The notes below the pieces were generated by a model. That model was not told the origin of the DNA. It saw nothing but the letters and a program-made list of their open reading frames with translations, and ran no database searches. A program made the translations under genes and the position numbers. 64,000 nt of DNA from Pseudomonas sp. ERMR1:02 (GTDB lineage: Bacteria; Pseudomonadota; Gammaproteobacteria; Pseudomonadales; Pseudomonadaceae), in the NCBI RefSeq assembly GCF_002277815.1, contig NZ_NKJI01000007.1, positions 217,897-281,896 of the forward strand, in the 5' to 3' direction. Below, in pieces: positions 19,299 through 29,603 of this stretch; position 1 is the first letter of the stretch; every line of letters begins with the position of its first letter.

Positions 19299-22200
19299 TA
19301 TCGTTTCCTTTGGGGTTTGGTATGGAGTGGCCAACATAGCTTCCGTCTTTTTTTAGAGGAGTGGCACCTAGAATATTTTCGCTTTTTATTCGGTCGGGAA
19401 TTGCAATTTCATCTTCATAGCTGTAGGGGATATCGTTTTGGTGAAGCTCTTTATTTATATCGTGGCCGTAGATTTTATTTAGTGTGTATAAGAAGCCTTT
19501 GTTTGTTCTAAATTTTGTGCCGAAGTCTATGCCTATTTCAGGGTCAGTTGATGTGCTTACAAAATTACTTGGTGGGTTTCTGTTGTCCAAGACGTGAAGC
19601 TTTAAATCGGTGCTTTTTCCTAAGCTCATAAAACCAGTATTGAAAATTTCACTCGGGGGTCGAGTATCACCACGGTATAGATATTCGCTTTCTTTTCCCG
19701 TTGATGGAAGCGTAACTTCCCCTCCATCAACCGTAGTCTCAACAACACCATCCGGTGCAGAGCAGCCCGGCTTGTTCGCTCCCGGACAGTTCCCGCTCAA
19801 CCCCAACGGATCCACCCACCCCGTCGGGTTCGGCACATACCGATAGGCATTCAACCCACCCGCCAGCTTGACCGGATCCGGCGTCAGATAGCGCCCGCTA
19901 TCCGGCTGGTAGTAGCGATGGCGGTTGTAGTGCAGTCCGCTTTCGGCGTCGAAGTACTGGCCCTGGAAGCGCAATGGCTGCTCGAGCTGTTCGCCGCCGC
20001 CGTGGCTGAGCTGGCTGAGCTTGCCGTAGGCGCTGTACCTGGCTGACCAGACGATCTCACCGCTGTAGTCGGTGAGTTCCTGTGGGGTGCCGAGGTGGTC
20101 GAGTTGGTAGTAGAACGGGCAGGCTTTTTCGGGCCTTTGCCGTCGAGCAGGGCCAGCGGGCGGAAGCTGCCAGGCTCAAAGAGGTAGCTGCGGTAGTGGC
20201 TCGGGCTGCTTTCGGCGACGAGTTGGTCGCCTTGCCAGAAGAAGCTGGTGGTGTGGCCGTCGACGGTCTTGTCGATGCGGCGGCCGAAAGCGTCGTAGCG
20301 GTAGGACGCTTGGCGGCCGTCCGGCAGGCTGATGCCGGTCAGGCGGTGCTGGCTGTCGTAGCGGTATTCGGTGATTTGGATCTGGCCGTGGCCACGGCGT
20401 TCACGGATCAGGTTGCCGTAGGCGTCGTAGTCGTAGTGGCGGTCGCCGTGACGCAGCAGGCGGTTGCCCTTGAGGTGCCAGGGGCCGGGGCGGTCGTGGA
20501 TCAGCAGGTTGCCGGCCGGGTCGTGGCTGAAGTTTTCCGCGTCTTGGGCGCGGGCGTGGCGCACGTGGGTCAGGCGGTCGAGCGGGTCGTACTGATAGCG
20601 GCGTTGGCCGTGGCGGCTGTCGGCTATCTGCAGGAGGTTGCCGTTGGCACCGTAGGCATAGTCGCGGCGGTACAGCGGGCGTTGTTGTTGGCTGACGGCG
20701 TGGGCTTGCAGCCGACCCTGATCGTCGTAGGCGTAATCGCTGAGCAGCTGACCCTGCTGCCGCTGGCGTTCACGGCCGCATTCGAACTGATGGCTGGTGA
20801 GGCGCGAGCCGTTGAGGTCGATGGCGGTTAGCGCCCCGCCCAGAGCGCGGTGGTATTTAACACGACTGTTGTCCGGCAGGCGCAGGTGTTGCAGCTGGCC
20901 ACAGGCGTCATAGCCGTAGCGCAGCGTGCCCCAGCCCTGATGCTCGCTGATCAGCCGGTCGTGGGCGTCGTATTCGAACTCCAGTGGATGGTCCTGGCCA
21001 TCGTCGACGCTGACCAGTCGCCCCAGACTGTCGTAGCGGTAGTCGACCTTGACCCCATCCGGCAGGGTCTTGACCAGCAAGCGTCCGGCGCTGTCGCGTT
21101 GATAGGCCGTGACCCGTTGCGAGCCGTCATCGCCGAACTCGGTTTTCTCCAGCAACTGCCCGTTGAGGTCGTAGGCATACGCCGTGCGCCGGCCGTCGAA
21201 GCCGGTTTCCTGTCGGATCAAACCGCCTGGCGTGTAGTCCAGCCGATAGGTGTCGCCGCTTTCGTTCTCGATCTCGGTCAGCAACAGCTGCGCATGCTCG
21301 TAGCGGTACTTGAGCTGCGTGCCGTCGGGGTTGATCCGCCGGCTGACCAGGTGCAGGTCGTCGGCGTATTCATAACGGGTGATGCGATCCAGTTCGTCGC
21401 GCTCGGCGGTGATGCGGCCGTAGGCGTTGTAGCTGAAGGTGCGACGGGCGCCCGTAGGAAGAATCGTCTGCAGCAGTCGGCCGACGGCGTCCCACTGATA
21501 ACGGCTGACGGCGCCGAATTCGTCCTGAGATGTAGTCCGTCGCCCGAGCGCATCGTAGGCATATTGCCGACGCCCGCCGTCGGGCAGGGTTTCCTCGATG
21601 AGTTGACCGAGGCGGTTCCACGCATACAGATGGCGGCTGTGGTCCGGGTAGCGGATCAGCAGCAAGCGGCCTTGCGCGTCGTATTCGTGGTAGGTGCTCT
21701 GGCCGTCGGGGTCGATCAGCCAGGTCAGGTCGCCCTGGGCATTGCGCTTATAGGTCCACTTGGCTTGGCCGCGATACCGCGCATGCAGGAATCCGTTGCG
21801 GTACTCGTAGGACGTCGGCTCGTCTTGCGCTGGAATCAGCGCGATCAGCCGTCCGGCTTCGTCGTAGCGGTATTCGGTGACGGCGCCGAGCGCGTCCTGC
21901 TCGGCGATCAAACGGCCCTGGGTGTCGTAGGCCTTGTGCTGTTCACCCCCGTCGGCAGCGATCCGGCCTACCAGCCGCGCGCTCTCGTCGTGGGCGTAGC
22001 TTTCCTCGCTGCCGTCGGCGTGTTTGAGCCGCACACCGCCGTTCTCGTCCCAGACATACCGCGTGTCCATCTGCGCAAACGACGCCCAGTGGCGGATGCA
22101 TCTGGCCGCCTTGCCGGACCTTTCCCACTCCCAGTAGAAACTCGCGCCACCGGCCAGTTGCCGCTGCAAGATGACGTGCTGCTCGTCGTAGTCGTAGCGC

Positions 22201-24164
22201 TCGCTTTCCCAGGCGGCATTGCTCGCTTCGATCAGCCGGCCGCGGGCGTCGTAGCGGTAGCTGACCAGCGTCTGTTCCGTGTGCCAGCCCTGCTCCAGGC
22301 TGTCGGCGGCATGAAAGCTTTGGTAGTCGACGGCGATCAGGTGCTGACGCTCGTAACGTAATCGCAAACAACGCCCGACGCCGTTGTCGAGGCGCTGGAT
22401 GCGCCCGGACACATCGCGTTGCACGGTCAGACGGTTGCCGTAGGCGTCGCTGATCGCCGTCAGACGCCCGTCGCGAAAGTGGTAGAAGCGCGCCGACTCG
22501 CCGGCCAACGCCACAATCAGCTCTTCCGGCTGATCCCCCAGATAAATCGCCGCCCGCGACAGGCTGTTGTGAATGGCCGGGCGCGCCAGGCTCGGCAGCG
22601 GAAACGGTGTGCGGCGGTTTTCGTGGTCGATCCACAGCACCGTGTCGCCGTCGATCTGCAGGCGCTGGGCCAGCGAATGGCTCCAGCCGAAGCCGAGGCC
22701 GCAGTCGATTTCGACGGCGCTGCTGCGATAGAGGCGGGTGAACTCGAACGGCAAAATCCCGTCGAGCGTGCCATCGGTGAGGGTCAGCAGTTCTTCGCCG
22801 GTGACCATCGACAGCGGGCAGCCGTGGGTGGCGGTGTGGGTGGCGGTATCGGCGCTGTCGCCGTTGGGGTTTTTCGCCTGTTTCGGAGCGTCATCCCGAT
22901 GTTCCTGCCGGGACAAACGTGTGGTGGCTTCAGACTTGTTGCGCGTAATGGCAACCGGATTGTCCACCAAAAGATCGGTCGAACCCGCCGCACTGATCCG
23001 AAGCGGCACGGCTGGCGCAGGTTTCAGCGGTGCGTTCCGGGCATTGACCATCAACGGCTTGAGCGAACCCGCATGAGCGCTCAGGTCCAACCGGGCCGTC
23101 AGTTCGGCCAGTCGCAAACCCGCCGCAGCCAGCCAGCGTCGTGCGCGCTCGGACTTGATCCTGGCGAGCACTCTGGCGCTAATGCCGATCCTCAAGCCCG
23201 CTGGACCGGTCAAGCACACCAGCAGGAAACTGATCAGCAACTCCGTACGAATCTCCGCCACGACTTCGGCGATGTACTGCGGCGGCAACATCTTCAACCA
23301 ACTGGTGAAAGCAGCCAGATGGATGAAAATCAATGGCTCGTCGCTCAACACCAGCAACAGGTTGGCGATGGCCTCGGCCGAAGCATTCAGCAGGGTCTCA
23401 AGTTCGGCCTCGGTCAGGTATTCAAGGAGTTTTGCGCTGTTGGCCTGCAGGTCGGCGATCAGGGCGTAGAGTTGCTTCACGTCGTCCCACAAGCCGTTCA
23501 GAGAATTCTCGACCCCTCGCCAGTCGGCGCGTTGCAGCATGCCGTAGCGTTCTCTGAAACCAGCCTCGGAAAATCCGGCCCACTGTGGTTGAAATTCGGT
23601 CGCCCACTCGTTGCGCAACCAGCCTTCCAGTTCGCCGAGGACGCCCTGATAGGAGGCATAAAGCGCTTTGACATGGTCGGTGGTGACGTTTGGAAAGAAG
23701 GTGATGCGATAGCGATTGCCGCGCCAGCAATCTGGGATTTCGAGGATGCCGCTAGGACCGATGGTTTCGCGAACCGGTTTGCCGTACTTCGGCCCGTCCG
23801 GGCCTTGTGATATCAGCGGTTCGAGCATTACCGGCGTGTTGCCGATCGGTACGAAGCGCGCGGTTTCAAACATATGCACCAGCGTCAGCGGGCCGCTGGC
23901 GGGGCACATCGCGACGGTTGAACTGACTGGCGTGGTGGAATTCTTCGGTACGTTGAGGCGGACGTCGTTGCCGACCTTGAACACTTGCTCAACGTCCAGT
24001 GCGCCGCCGGTCCAGAAGCTCTCCGCCCAGGCGTCGTAATCGTTAAGGCAGAGACGGAAATCACTGAGCAGCGCTTCAATGTCCGGGTGCTCCGGATTCA
24101 TCGCAGCGACCACCAACAGGCCGATGGAGTTGTTCAGGGCCAGCAGCTTGTCGGGATCGAACAT
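19288..24164 (-). pseudogene. Rhs-family polymorphic toxin with ADP-ribosyltransferase-like tip, frameshifted as read
   Basis: Corrected length is 1625 residues. Residues 1-440 are a unique N-terminal region with hydrophobic segments and no visible PAAR domain. A DUF6531-like entry (HGCPLSMVTGEELLTLTDG) follows, then dozens of YD repeats (RYDxxGRL type) building the Rhs shell, and the core end NPTGWVDPLGL, where the aspartyl self-cleavage site sits. The 169-residue tip has YRGDTRPPSEIF, FVSTSTD and YEDE, matching the Arg, Ser-Thr-Ser and Glu-x-Glu residues of cholera-toxin-type ADP-ribosyltransferases. A missing A in the A-run at 20125-20129 (T on the shown strand) breaks the frame near residue 1345; restoring it reads KGPKKACPFYYQLDHLGTP, normal Rhs sequence. 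No vgrG or chaperone gene is nearby. Confidence 0.88.
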
Positions 24165-24411
24165 TCGCAGTCTTTCGCTCGGGTGAAGAGGGAGCGCGAA
24201 ACTCTGCGGGGGATCCGCGAGGAAAGAAGTCGGGAAAGGCGGTGTTTGCTGTAGGGCGAATCGCTAAATCATTGGCGTATCTTCAACAAGGTTCAGGTTT
24301 TGCCCGTTGCTCTTCGCCAGCCGCGCTCGCTATGCTGCTGAAACCTTTAATCAGTCACGGAACCGGCCGCACTTGAGCCGCCTGGGATGTCGTTGAAAAC
24401 GGATCAATGCG

Positions 24412-25107
24412 ATGAATGCAGCGCTGAATGAGTTCGGCCCGATCAAGGCCGTGATTTTCGATATGGACGGCTTGCTGCTGGATACCGAGGGCATTTACAC
24501 CGAGGTCACGTCCATCATTGCCGGACGCTATGGACGGACCTTCGACTGGAGCATCAAGCAGAACATCATCGGTCGTGGCGCCGGTGATCTGGCGCGTTAC
24601 GTGGTCGAGGCGCTTGATTTGCCAATTACCGCCGAAGAATTTCTGGTGATCCGCGAGCCGCTAATGCGCGAGCGTTTTCCTACAGCTCAGGCGATGCCCG
24701 GCGCACAGGAATTGGTGCGGCATCTGAAGGCCAACAACATTCCCATCGCTGTGGGCACCAGTTCATCGAGCCAGTCGTTTGGCCAGAAAACCACCTTGCA
24801 TCGGGACTGGTTCGCGCTGTTCGACACCATCGTCACCGCTGATGACCCGGAAGTCGGTGCGGCCAAACCGGCACCGGATATCTTCCTGACAGCGGCGCGA
24901 CGCCTGGGTGTCGCGCCGCAGGATTGCCTGGTGTTCGAGGATTCGCCGTTCGGTGTCACGGCGGCGAAAGCGGCGGGGATGACGGCGATTGCGATTCCGG
25001 ATGCCGCGATGGCTGACGAAAAATACGCACATGCTGACGGCATTCTTCGTACGTTGAAGGCGTTCAAGCCGAGTGCATTTGGCTTGCCGGCGCTTGAGTG
25101 GACCTGA
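24412..25107 (+). CDS. HAD-superfamily phosphatase (subfamily IA)
   Basis: A 231-residue HAD hydrolase. Motif I is FDMDGLLLDTE, motif II VGTSSSS, motif III AKPAPDIF (Lys), motif IV VFEDSPFGVTAAKAAGM. The cap insertion between motifs I and II is the helical C1 type. The LLDTE form and overall pattern resemble the GS1/pseudouridine-5'-phosphatase and beta-phosphoglucomutase branch; the substrate cannot be fixed. It stands alone downstream of the divergent Rhs gene. Confidence 0.85.
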   Translation: MNAALNEFGPIKAVIFDMDGLLLDTEGIYTEVTSIIAGRYGRTFDWSIKQNIIGRGAGDLARYVVEALDLPITAEEFLVIREPLMRERFPTAQAMPGAQELVRHLKANNIPIAVGTSSSSQSFGQKTTLHRDWFALFDTIVTADDPEVGAAKPAPDIFLTAARRLGVAPQDCLVFEDSPFGVTAAKAAGMTAIAIPDAAMADEKYAHADGILRTLKAFKPSAFGLPALEWT

Positions 25108-25116
25108 CGACGAAAT

Positions 25117-25200
25117 GTGTAGGAGCTAGCTTGCTCGCGAAGGTGTGTCAGCTGCATTGATGTCAACTGATACACCTTCGCGAGCAAGCTAGCTTCTACA
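25117..25200. repeat. REP pair
   Basis: GTGTAGGAGCTAGCTTGCTC facing GAGCAAGCTAGCTTCTACA. The spacer contains the inner inverted repeat AAGGTGTGTCA...TGATACACCTT. Confidence 0.85.
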
Positions 25201-25228
25201 AAAAGCGATTGCGTTTCGCTGACTAATA

Positions 25229-25975
25229 TCAGGCGCCGAAACCACCGTCGATGGTCAGGCTCGCGCCGGTGATGTAGCCGGCCTCTGGACCGACGAGGTA
25301 GGCGACGAAACTGGCGATCTCTTCGGCTTTACCGTAGCGCCCCACGGCCATCAGCGGAATCAGGCTGTCGGCGAAGTCGCCGTCGGCCGGGTTCATGTCG
25401 GTGTCCACCGGGCCCGGTTGCACGTTGTTAATAGTGATGCCTTTGGGGCCGAGGTCCCGGGCCAGGCCCTTAGTCAGGCCGACCAGCGCCGACTTGCTCA
25501 TGGCGTACGGGCCGCCACCGGCAAAGGGCATGCGATCGGCGTTGGTGCTGCCGATGTTGACGATACGGCCACCTTCGGTCATATGGCGTGCGGCGGCCTG
25601 GGTAGCGATAAACACGCTGCGTACGTTGATGGCCAGGGTCTGGTCGAAATCTTCGAGCTTGAAATCTTCCAGCGGTGCAACGGCCAACACGCCGGCGTTA
25701 TTGACCAGGATGTCCAGTCGACCAAAGCGTTCCACCGTCGCGGTCACGGCACTGCGGATGGCTTCGGCGTCGGCGCTGTCAGCCTTGATGGCCAGGGCTT
25801 TGCCGCCGTCGGTGATGATGCCGTTTTGCAATTCTTCGGCCTTGGCCGTGGAGCTGACGTAGGTAAAGGCGACTGTCGCGCCTTCAGCGGCGAGGCGTTT
25901 GACAATGGCGGCACCGATGCCGCGGGAGCCACCTTGAATCAAAGCCACTTTGCCGCTGAGGTTCTGAGTTGTCAT
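25229..25975 (-). CDS. Short-chain dehydrogenase/reductase (SDR)
   Basis: A 248-residue classical SDR. The NAD(P)-binding motif is QGGSRGIGAAI, NNAG follows at about residue 88, and the catalytic Ser-Tyr-Lys set appears as NIGSTNADR...PYAMSK. The end TGASLTIDGGFGA is typical of 3-oxoacyl-reductase-like SDRs. The start MTTQNLSGKVAL is preferred to an ATG four codons upstream. It is divergent from a LysR-family gene across 125 bases, so that regulator probably controls it. The substrate is unknown. Confidence 0.9.
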   Translation of the reverse strand: MTTQNLSGKVALIQGGSRGIGAAIVKRLAAEGATVAFTYVSSTAKAEELQNGIITDGGKALAIKADSADAEAIRSAVTATVERFGRLDILVNNAGVLAVAPLEDFKLEDFDQTLAINVRSVFIATQAAARHMTEGGRIVNIGSTNADRMPFAGGGPYAMSKSALVGLTKGLARDLGPKGITINNVQPGPVDTDMNPADGDFADSLIPLMAVGRYGKAEEIASFVAYLVGPEAGYITGASLTIDGGFGA

Positions 25976-26038
25976 ATCGATCTCCAAAGTCCCGAGGCGA
26001 GATGTCCCGGTTGATGGAGCCTAGTATCGATTGCGGAT

Positions 26039-26051
26039 TACACGCCGTGTA
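26039..26051. promoter_or_regulatory. Candidate LysR-type operator in the SDR-lysR gap
   Basis: TACAC-GCC-GTGTA is a perfect 13-bp inverted repeat with the T-N11-A pattern of LysR-family sites. It lies centrally between the divergent starts. A related half (CTGTGTAAAC) occurs about 30 bases on, as in many two-site LysR operators. Confidence 0.55.
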
Positions 26052-26100
26052 GACAGTCATTGCGATAGTCTGTGTAAACCAGAAGTTTATAGTGGCGGCT

Positions 26101-27025
26101 ATGGAAACCTTCAGCAGTATCGAATGCTTTGTCCGCAGTGCCGAGGTCGGCAGCTTCGCCGAAGCCGCGCGGCGCTTGAGTCTGACACCGGCGGCGGTGG
26201 GCAAAAGCGTCGCCAAACTTGAAGTGCGGCTCGGTGTACGGCTGTTTCAGCGCAGTACCCGCAGCTTGACGCTCACAGAGGCCGGGCAGCTGTTTCTCGG
26301 CGAGGTCAGTGCCAGTCTGCACACGATCCAGAATGCCGTGGCCAACCTTGCCAGCGCCGAGGGGCGTCCGGCGGGGACGTTGAAGGTCAGCATGGGCACG
26401 GTGTTCGGGCGCTTGTACATCGTGCCGTTGCTAGGGGAGTTTTTTGCGGCGCTTTCCGGCGATCAACCCGGACTGGCATTTCGATAACCGTCAGGTTGAC
26501 CTGATCGGCCAGGGCTTCGACGCCGCGATTGGTGGCGGATTCGAACTGCCCCAAGGCGTGGTGGCACGCAAGTTGACACCCGCCCATCGCGTGTTAGTGG
26601 CTTCCACCGACTACCTGGCGACACGTGAGGCAATCATCGAACCCGACGATCTCACGTTTCACGATGGCATCCTCATTCGCTCGCCGCAGACCGGTCGCGT
26701 GCGTTCCTGGCAGTTGACCAGTCGCAGCCAGCAACACAGCCCGTTGACTCTGAAAGCGCGGATGACCATGAGCGATTCGGAAGCGGCCTGCGCTACGGCG
26801 ATCCAGGGCCTGGGCATTGCGCTGGTGAGCATGCCATTTGCCGCTGGTTATCTAGAGGCGGGGACGTTGCAGCGGGTGTTACCGGATTGGTACGTCGATG
26901 ATGGCAACATTTCTATCTATTACGCCGAACACAAACTGCTGCCGGGCAAGACCCGGGCGTTTGTTGATTTCATCATTGAGCAGTTTGCCGAGCAGGGGTT
27001 GGGGCAGCGATTCAGTGCGGTTTGA
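26101..27025 (+). pseudogene. LysR-family transcriptional regulator, frameshifted as read
   Basis: The first frame begins METFSSIECFVRSAEVGSFA and has the winged helix AAVGKSVAKLEVRLGVRLFQ, then breaks after PLLGEF. A second frame continues LRRFPAINPDWHFDNRQVDL and completes the substrate-binding domain to EQGLGQRFSAV. The run TTTTTT at 26440-26445 has one T too many: with five, GEF-LRRFP reads through and gives 307 residues, a normal length. It would regulate itself and the divergent SDR gene. Most probably intact in the organism. Confidence 0.85.
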
Positions 27026-27047
27026 GACAGGCTTTAGCGATGAAAAC

Positions 27048-27776
27048 TTAACGCCCGAACCGCCCCGGCCAGCCAATGATGTTCTTCGGCCGCGGCGTCG
27101 CATAAGTCCGCACCTTCGAAGTCGACAACCCCAACCGCACCAGCGATTCGGCAATGGTCACCGCCGCCGTCACGCCATCCACCACCGGCACGCCGGTACG
27201 CCGGCGAATCTGCTCATCCAGCCCGGCCATGCCGCCGCAGCCCAGGCAAATCACCTCCGCCTTGTCCTGGGTTACAGCCAGTTCGGCCTGATGCACGATG
27301 GCTTCCAGTGCGCGTTGCGGCTCGTGTTCCAGTTCCAATACCGCCAATCCACTGGCTCGCACCGAGGCGCAGCGATCCCAGAGCCCGGACAGTTTGAGGC
27401 GATCTTCGATCAGCGGCACGGTGCGGTCGAGGGTGGTGACCACCGAATAGGCATGGCCGAGGAACATCGCGGTGCTTGCCGCCGCATCTGTGATGTCCAC
27501 CACCGGCACGTTGAGCAGCTCTTGCAGACCTTCGCGACCATGCTCACCGTAACCGGCCTGGATCACCGCATCGAAGGGCTTGTCGTAGGACATTACCCGA
27601 TCCATGACGGCAATGGCGGCCAGATAGCTTTCGAAGTTGCCTTCGATGGAGTCGGCACCGAAGTGCGGTGTCAGGCCGATGATTTCGGTGCCGGGAGCGG
27701 CCACTGCCTGGGCCGAGCGGGCAATGGCCCGGGTGATGGATTCGGTGGTGTTGACGTTGACCACGAGAATTCGCAT
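27048..27776 (-). CDS. Aspartate/glutamate/hydantoin racemase family protein
   Basis: A 242-residue protein of the Asp/Glu/hydantoin racemase fold, starting MRILVVNVNTTESITRAIAR (the VNPNTT-like entry). Family enzymes use two Cys as acid and base. The second is present in ICLGCGGMAG, but the first, expected in an ACFGDPG-like loop, is replaced: the loop reads QAGYGEHGREG. It may thus be a non-racemase relative such as an isomerase or decarboxylase-like member. It stands alone. Confidence 0.8.
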   Translation of the reverse strand: MRILVVNVNTTESITRAIARSAQAVAAPGTEIIGLTPHFGADSIEGNFESYLAAIAVMDRVMSYDKPFDAVIQAGYGEHGREGLQELLNVPVVDITDAAASTAMFLGHAYSVVTTLDRTVPLIEDRLKLSGLWDRCASVRASGLAVLELEHEPQRALEAIVHQAELAVTQDKAEVICLGCGGMAGLDEQIRRRTGVPVVDGVTAAVTIAESLVRLGLSTSKVRTYATPRPKNIIGWPGRFGR

Positions 27777-27870
27777 GGGATGTCCTCTGACTTGTTGTAT
27801 ACAAAACCTGTATGCACTTTAGCCAGATTTTTCCCAGTCCGGAATCTATGGAATTCGTTGCTGATCTCAT

Positions 27871-27963
27871 TCTGTAGGAGCCGGCTTGCTGGCGAATGCG
27901 GCATATCAGTCAATACATGAGTCGACGGATACACCGCATTGGTCAGCAAGGCGGCTCCTACAG
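27871..27963. repeat. REP pair
   Basis: CTGTAGGAGCCGGCTTGCTG facing AGCAAGGCGGCTCCTACAG, with an inverted spacer (AATGCGG...CCGCATT). Confidence 0.85.
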
Positions 27964-27976
27964 GGGGATATCACTG

Positions 27977-28711
27977 TTATGCCTTGCTAATGATATTCCC
28001 CGCATGCAACCCGCATTCTTTCTGCGTCGCCTCTTCCCACCACCAACGCCCTTCACGTTCGTGCTGGTTCGGCAGCACCGGACGGGTGCAGGGTTCGCAG
28101 CCGATGCTGATGAAACCGCGTTCATGCAGGCTGTTGTACGGCAGCTCCAGCATACGGATGTAACCCCAGATTTCTTCGCTGGTCATCTGCGCCAGCGGGT
28201 TGAATTTGTACAGAGTGCGTTCCGGGGTGGAAAACGCGGTGTCGATTTCCATCGCCGCGACAGCGCTGCGGGTGCCGGGGCTCTGGTCACGGCGTTGGCC
28301 GGTGGCCCACGCCTTCACGCCAGACAGCTTGCGACGCAGCGGCTCGATCTTGCGGATGCCGCAGCATTCGCCATGGCCGTCCTTGTAGAAACTGAACAGG
28401 CCTTTTTCCTTCACGAAGGGTTCAAGTTTGGTGTAGTCCGGCGACACCAGTTCGATGTCGATCTTGTAGTGCTCGCGCACCTGATCGATGAAACGGTAGG
28501 TCTCGGGGTGCAGGCGACCGGTGTCGAGGCTGAACACTTTGACGTTCTTGTTCAGCTTCCAGGCCATGTCCACCAGCACCACGTCTTCGGCGCCGCTGAA
28601 AGATATCCACAAATCATCACCGAACTCGGCGAACGCGAGTTTCAGGATGTCCTGGGCAGATTTGTTGGCATAGGTCGTGGCGAGTTCCACGATGTCGAAC
28701 GTTGGGCTCAT
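27977..28711 (-). CDS. cysH: Phosphoadenylyl/adenylyl sulfate reductase
   Basis: A 244-residue enzyme that reduces activated sulfate to sulfite with thioredoxin, in cysteine synthesis. The PP-loop is [11 protein letters not shown]. Two Cys pairs (ECCGIRK and GCEPCTRP) ligate a 4Fe-4S cluster, the mark of the APS-using type found in Pseudomonas. The C-terminal KECGLH holds the catalytic Cys. Siroheme for the next step, sulfite reduction, would come from the cobA product in this window. Confidence 0.95.
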   Translation of the reverse strand: MSPTFDIVELATTYANKSAQDILKLAFAEFGDDLWISFSGAEDVVLVDMAWKLNKNVKVFSLDTGRLHPETYRFIDQVREHYKIDIELVSPDYTKLEPFVKEKGLFSFYKDGHGECCGIRKIEPLRRKLSGVKAWATGQRRDQSPGTRSAVAAMEIDTAFSTPERTLYKFNPLAQMTSEEIWGYIRMLELPYNSLHERGFISIGCEPCTRPVLPNQHEREGRWWWEEATQKECGLHAGNIISKA

Positions 28712-28874
28712 CAGGGCGGCTTCCTACAGGTCGGTGGCGCTGGGCGCTCTATATGGGGTCGATGGTAACAAAAAGCTGCGCGGGCCGGGGCGTCCTCTGC
28801 GTTGCGCGGTGGGGATGGAGTCGCTAGAGTTCGGGCTCGCTCGACTCAATAAACAATACAAATGGGAGTGTCTT

Positions 28875-29492
28875 GTGGAAATTGCCTGTCTGGATCTTGA
28901 AGGTGTGCTGGTCCCGGAAATCTGGATCGCGTTTGCCGAAAAAACCGGGATCGAATCCCTCAGGGCCACCACCCGGGACATTCCCGACTACGACGTGTTG
29001 ATGAAGCAGCGTCTGCGGATTCTCGACGAACATGGCCTGAAACTCGCAGATATCCAGGAAGTGATCGCTACGCTCAAGCCGCTGGATGGCGCCATCGAGT
29101 TCGTCGATTGGCTGCGGGAGCGCTTTCAGGTGGTGATTCTGTCGGACACCTTCTACGAGTTTTCCCAGCCGCTGATGCGTCAACTGGGCTTCCCGACCTT
29201 GCTCTGCCATCGTCTGATTACTGACGACTCTGGGCGGGTGACTGGCTATCAGTTACGTCAGAAAGATCCCAAGCGCCAGTCGGTACTGGCCTTCAAGAGC
29301 CTTTACTACCGAGTGATTGCCGCAGGGGATTCGTACAACGACACCACGATGCTGGGCGAGGCGGATGCGGGGATTCTGTTCCATGCGCCGGACAACGTGA
29401 TTCGCGAATTCCCGCAGTTTCCAGCGGTGCACACATTTGAAGAACTGAAGCAGGAGTTCATCAAGGCTTCGAATCGGGCGTTGAGTTTGTAA
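28875..29492 (+). CDS. thrH: Bifunctional phosphoserine phosphatase/homoserine phosphotransferase ThrH
   Basis: A 205-residue HAD protein, the length of P. aeruginosa ThrH. Motif I is LDLEGVLVPE (the ThrH form, with Glu where most HAD enzymes have a second Asp before Gly), motif II LSDTFYEF, the Lys region RQKDPKRQS, motif III GDSYNDTTML. It dephosphorylates phosphoserine and can transfer the phosphate to homoserine. The start codon is GTG, matching family N-termini (VEIACLDLEG), preceded by GGGAG. It is divergent from cysH. Confidence 0.92.
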   Translation: MEIACLDLEGVLVPEIWIAFAEKTGIESLRATTRDIPDYDVLMKQRLRILDEHGLKLADIQEVIATLKPLDGAIEFVDWLRERFQVVILSDTFYEFSQPLMRQLGFPTLLCHRLITDDSGRVTGYQLRQKDPKRQSVLAFKSLYYRVIAAGDSYNDTTMLGEADAGILFHAPDNVIREFPQFPAVHTFEELKQEFIKASNRALSL

Positions 29493-29501
29493 ATAGAGAT
29501 C

Positions 29502-29603
29502 CTGTAGGAGCGAGCCTGCTCGCGATGAACCTGAGAAACCCGCGGGGTGTCAGGTTTCCCTTGTCATCGTTGACGACCATCGCGAGCAGGCTCGCTCCTA
29601 CAG
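29502..29603. repeat. REP pair overlapping the pabB stop codon
   Basis: CTGTAGGAGCGAGCCTGCTC facing GAGCAGGCTCGCTCCTACAG. The spacer (TCGTTGACGACCATCGC) is shared with the element near 31.1 kb. The right-hand end provides the final CTG-TAG of pabB. Confidence 0.88.

Noticed and set aside
20400..22300. Regular short repeats that might suggest a CRISPR array
   Set aside because: They are degenerate YD-repeat codons within one reading frame; there are no identical repeats or uniform spacers.
20082..22361. Two long plus-strand frames across the rhs gene
   Set aside because: They are antisense to the YD repeats and give Val/Ala/Gln-rich repeats that mirror the repeat unit; no start signals or known domains.
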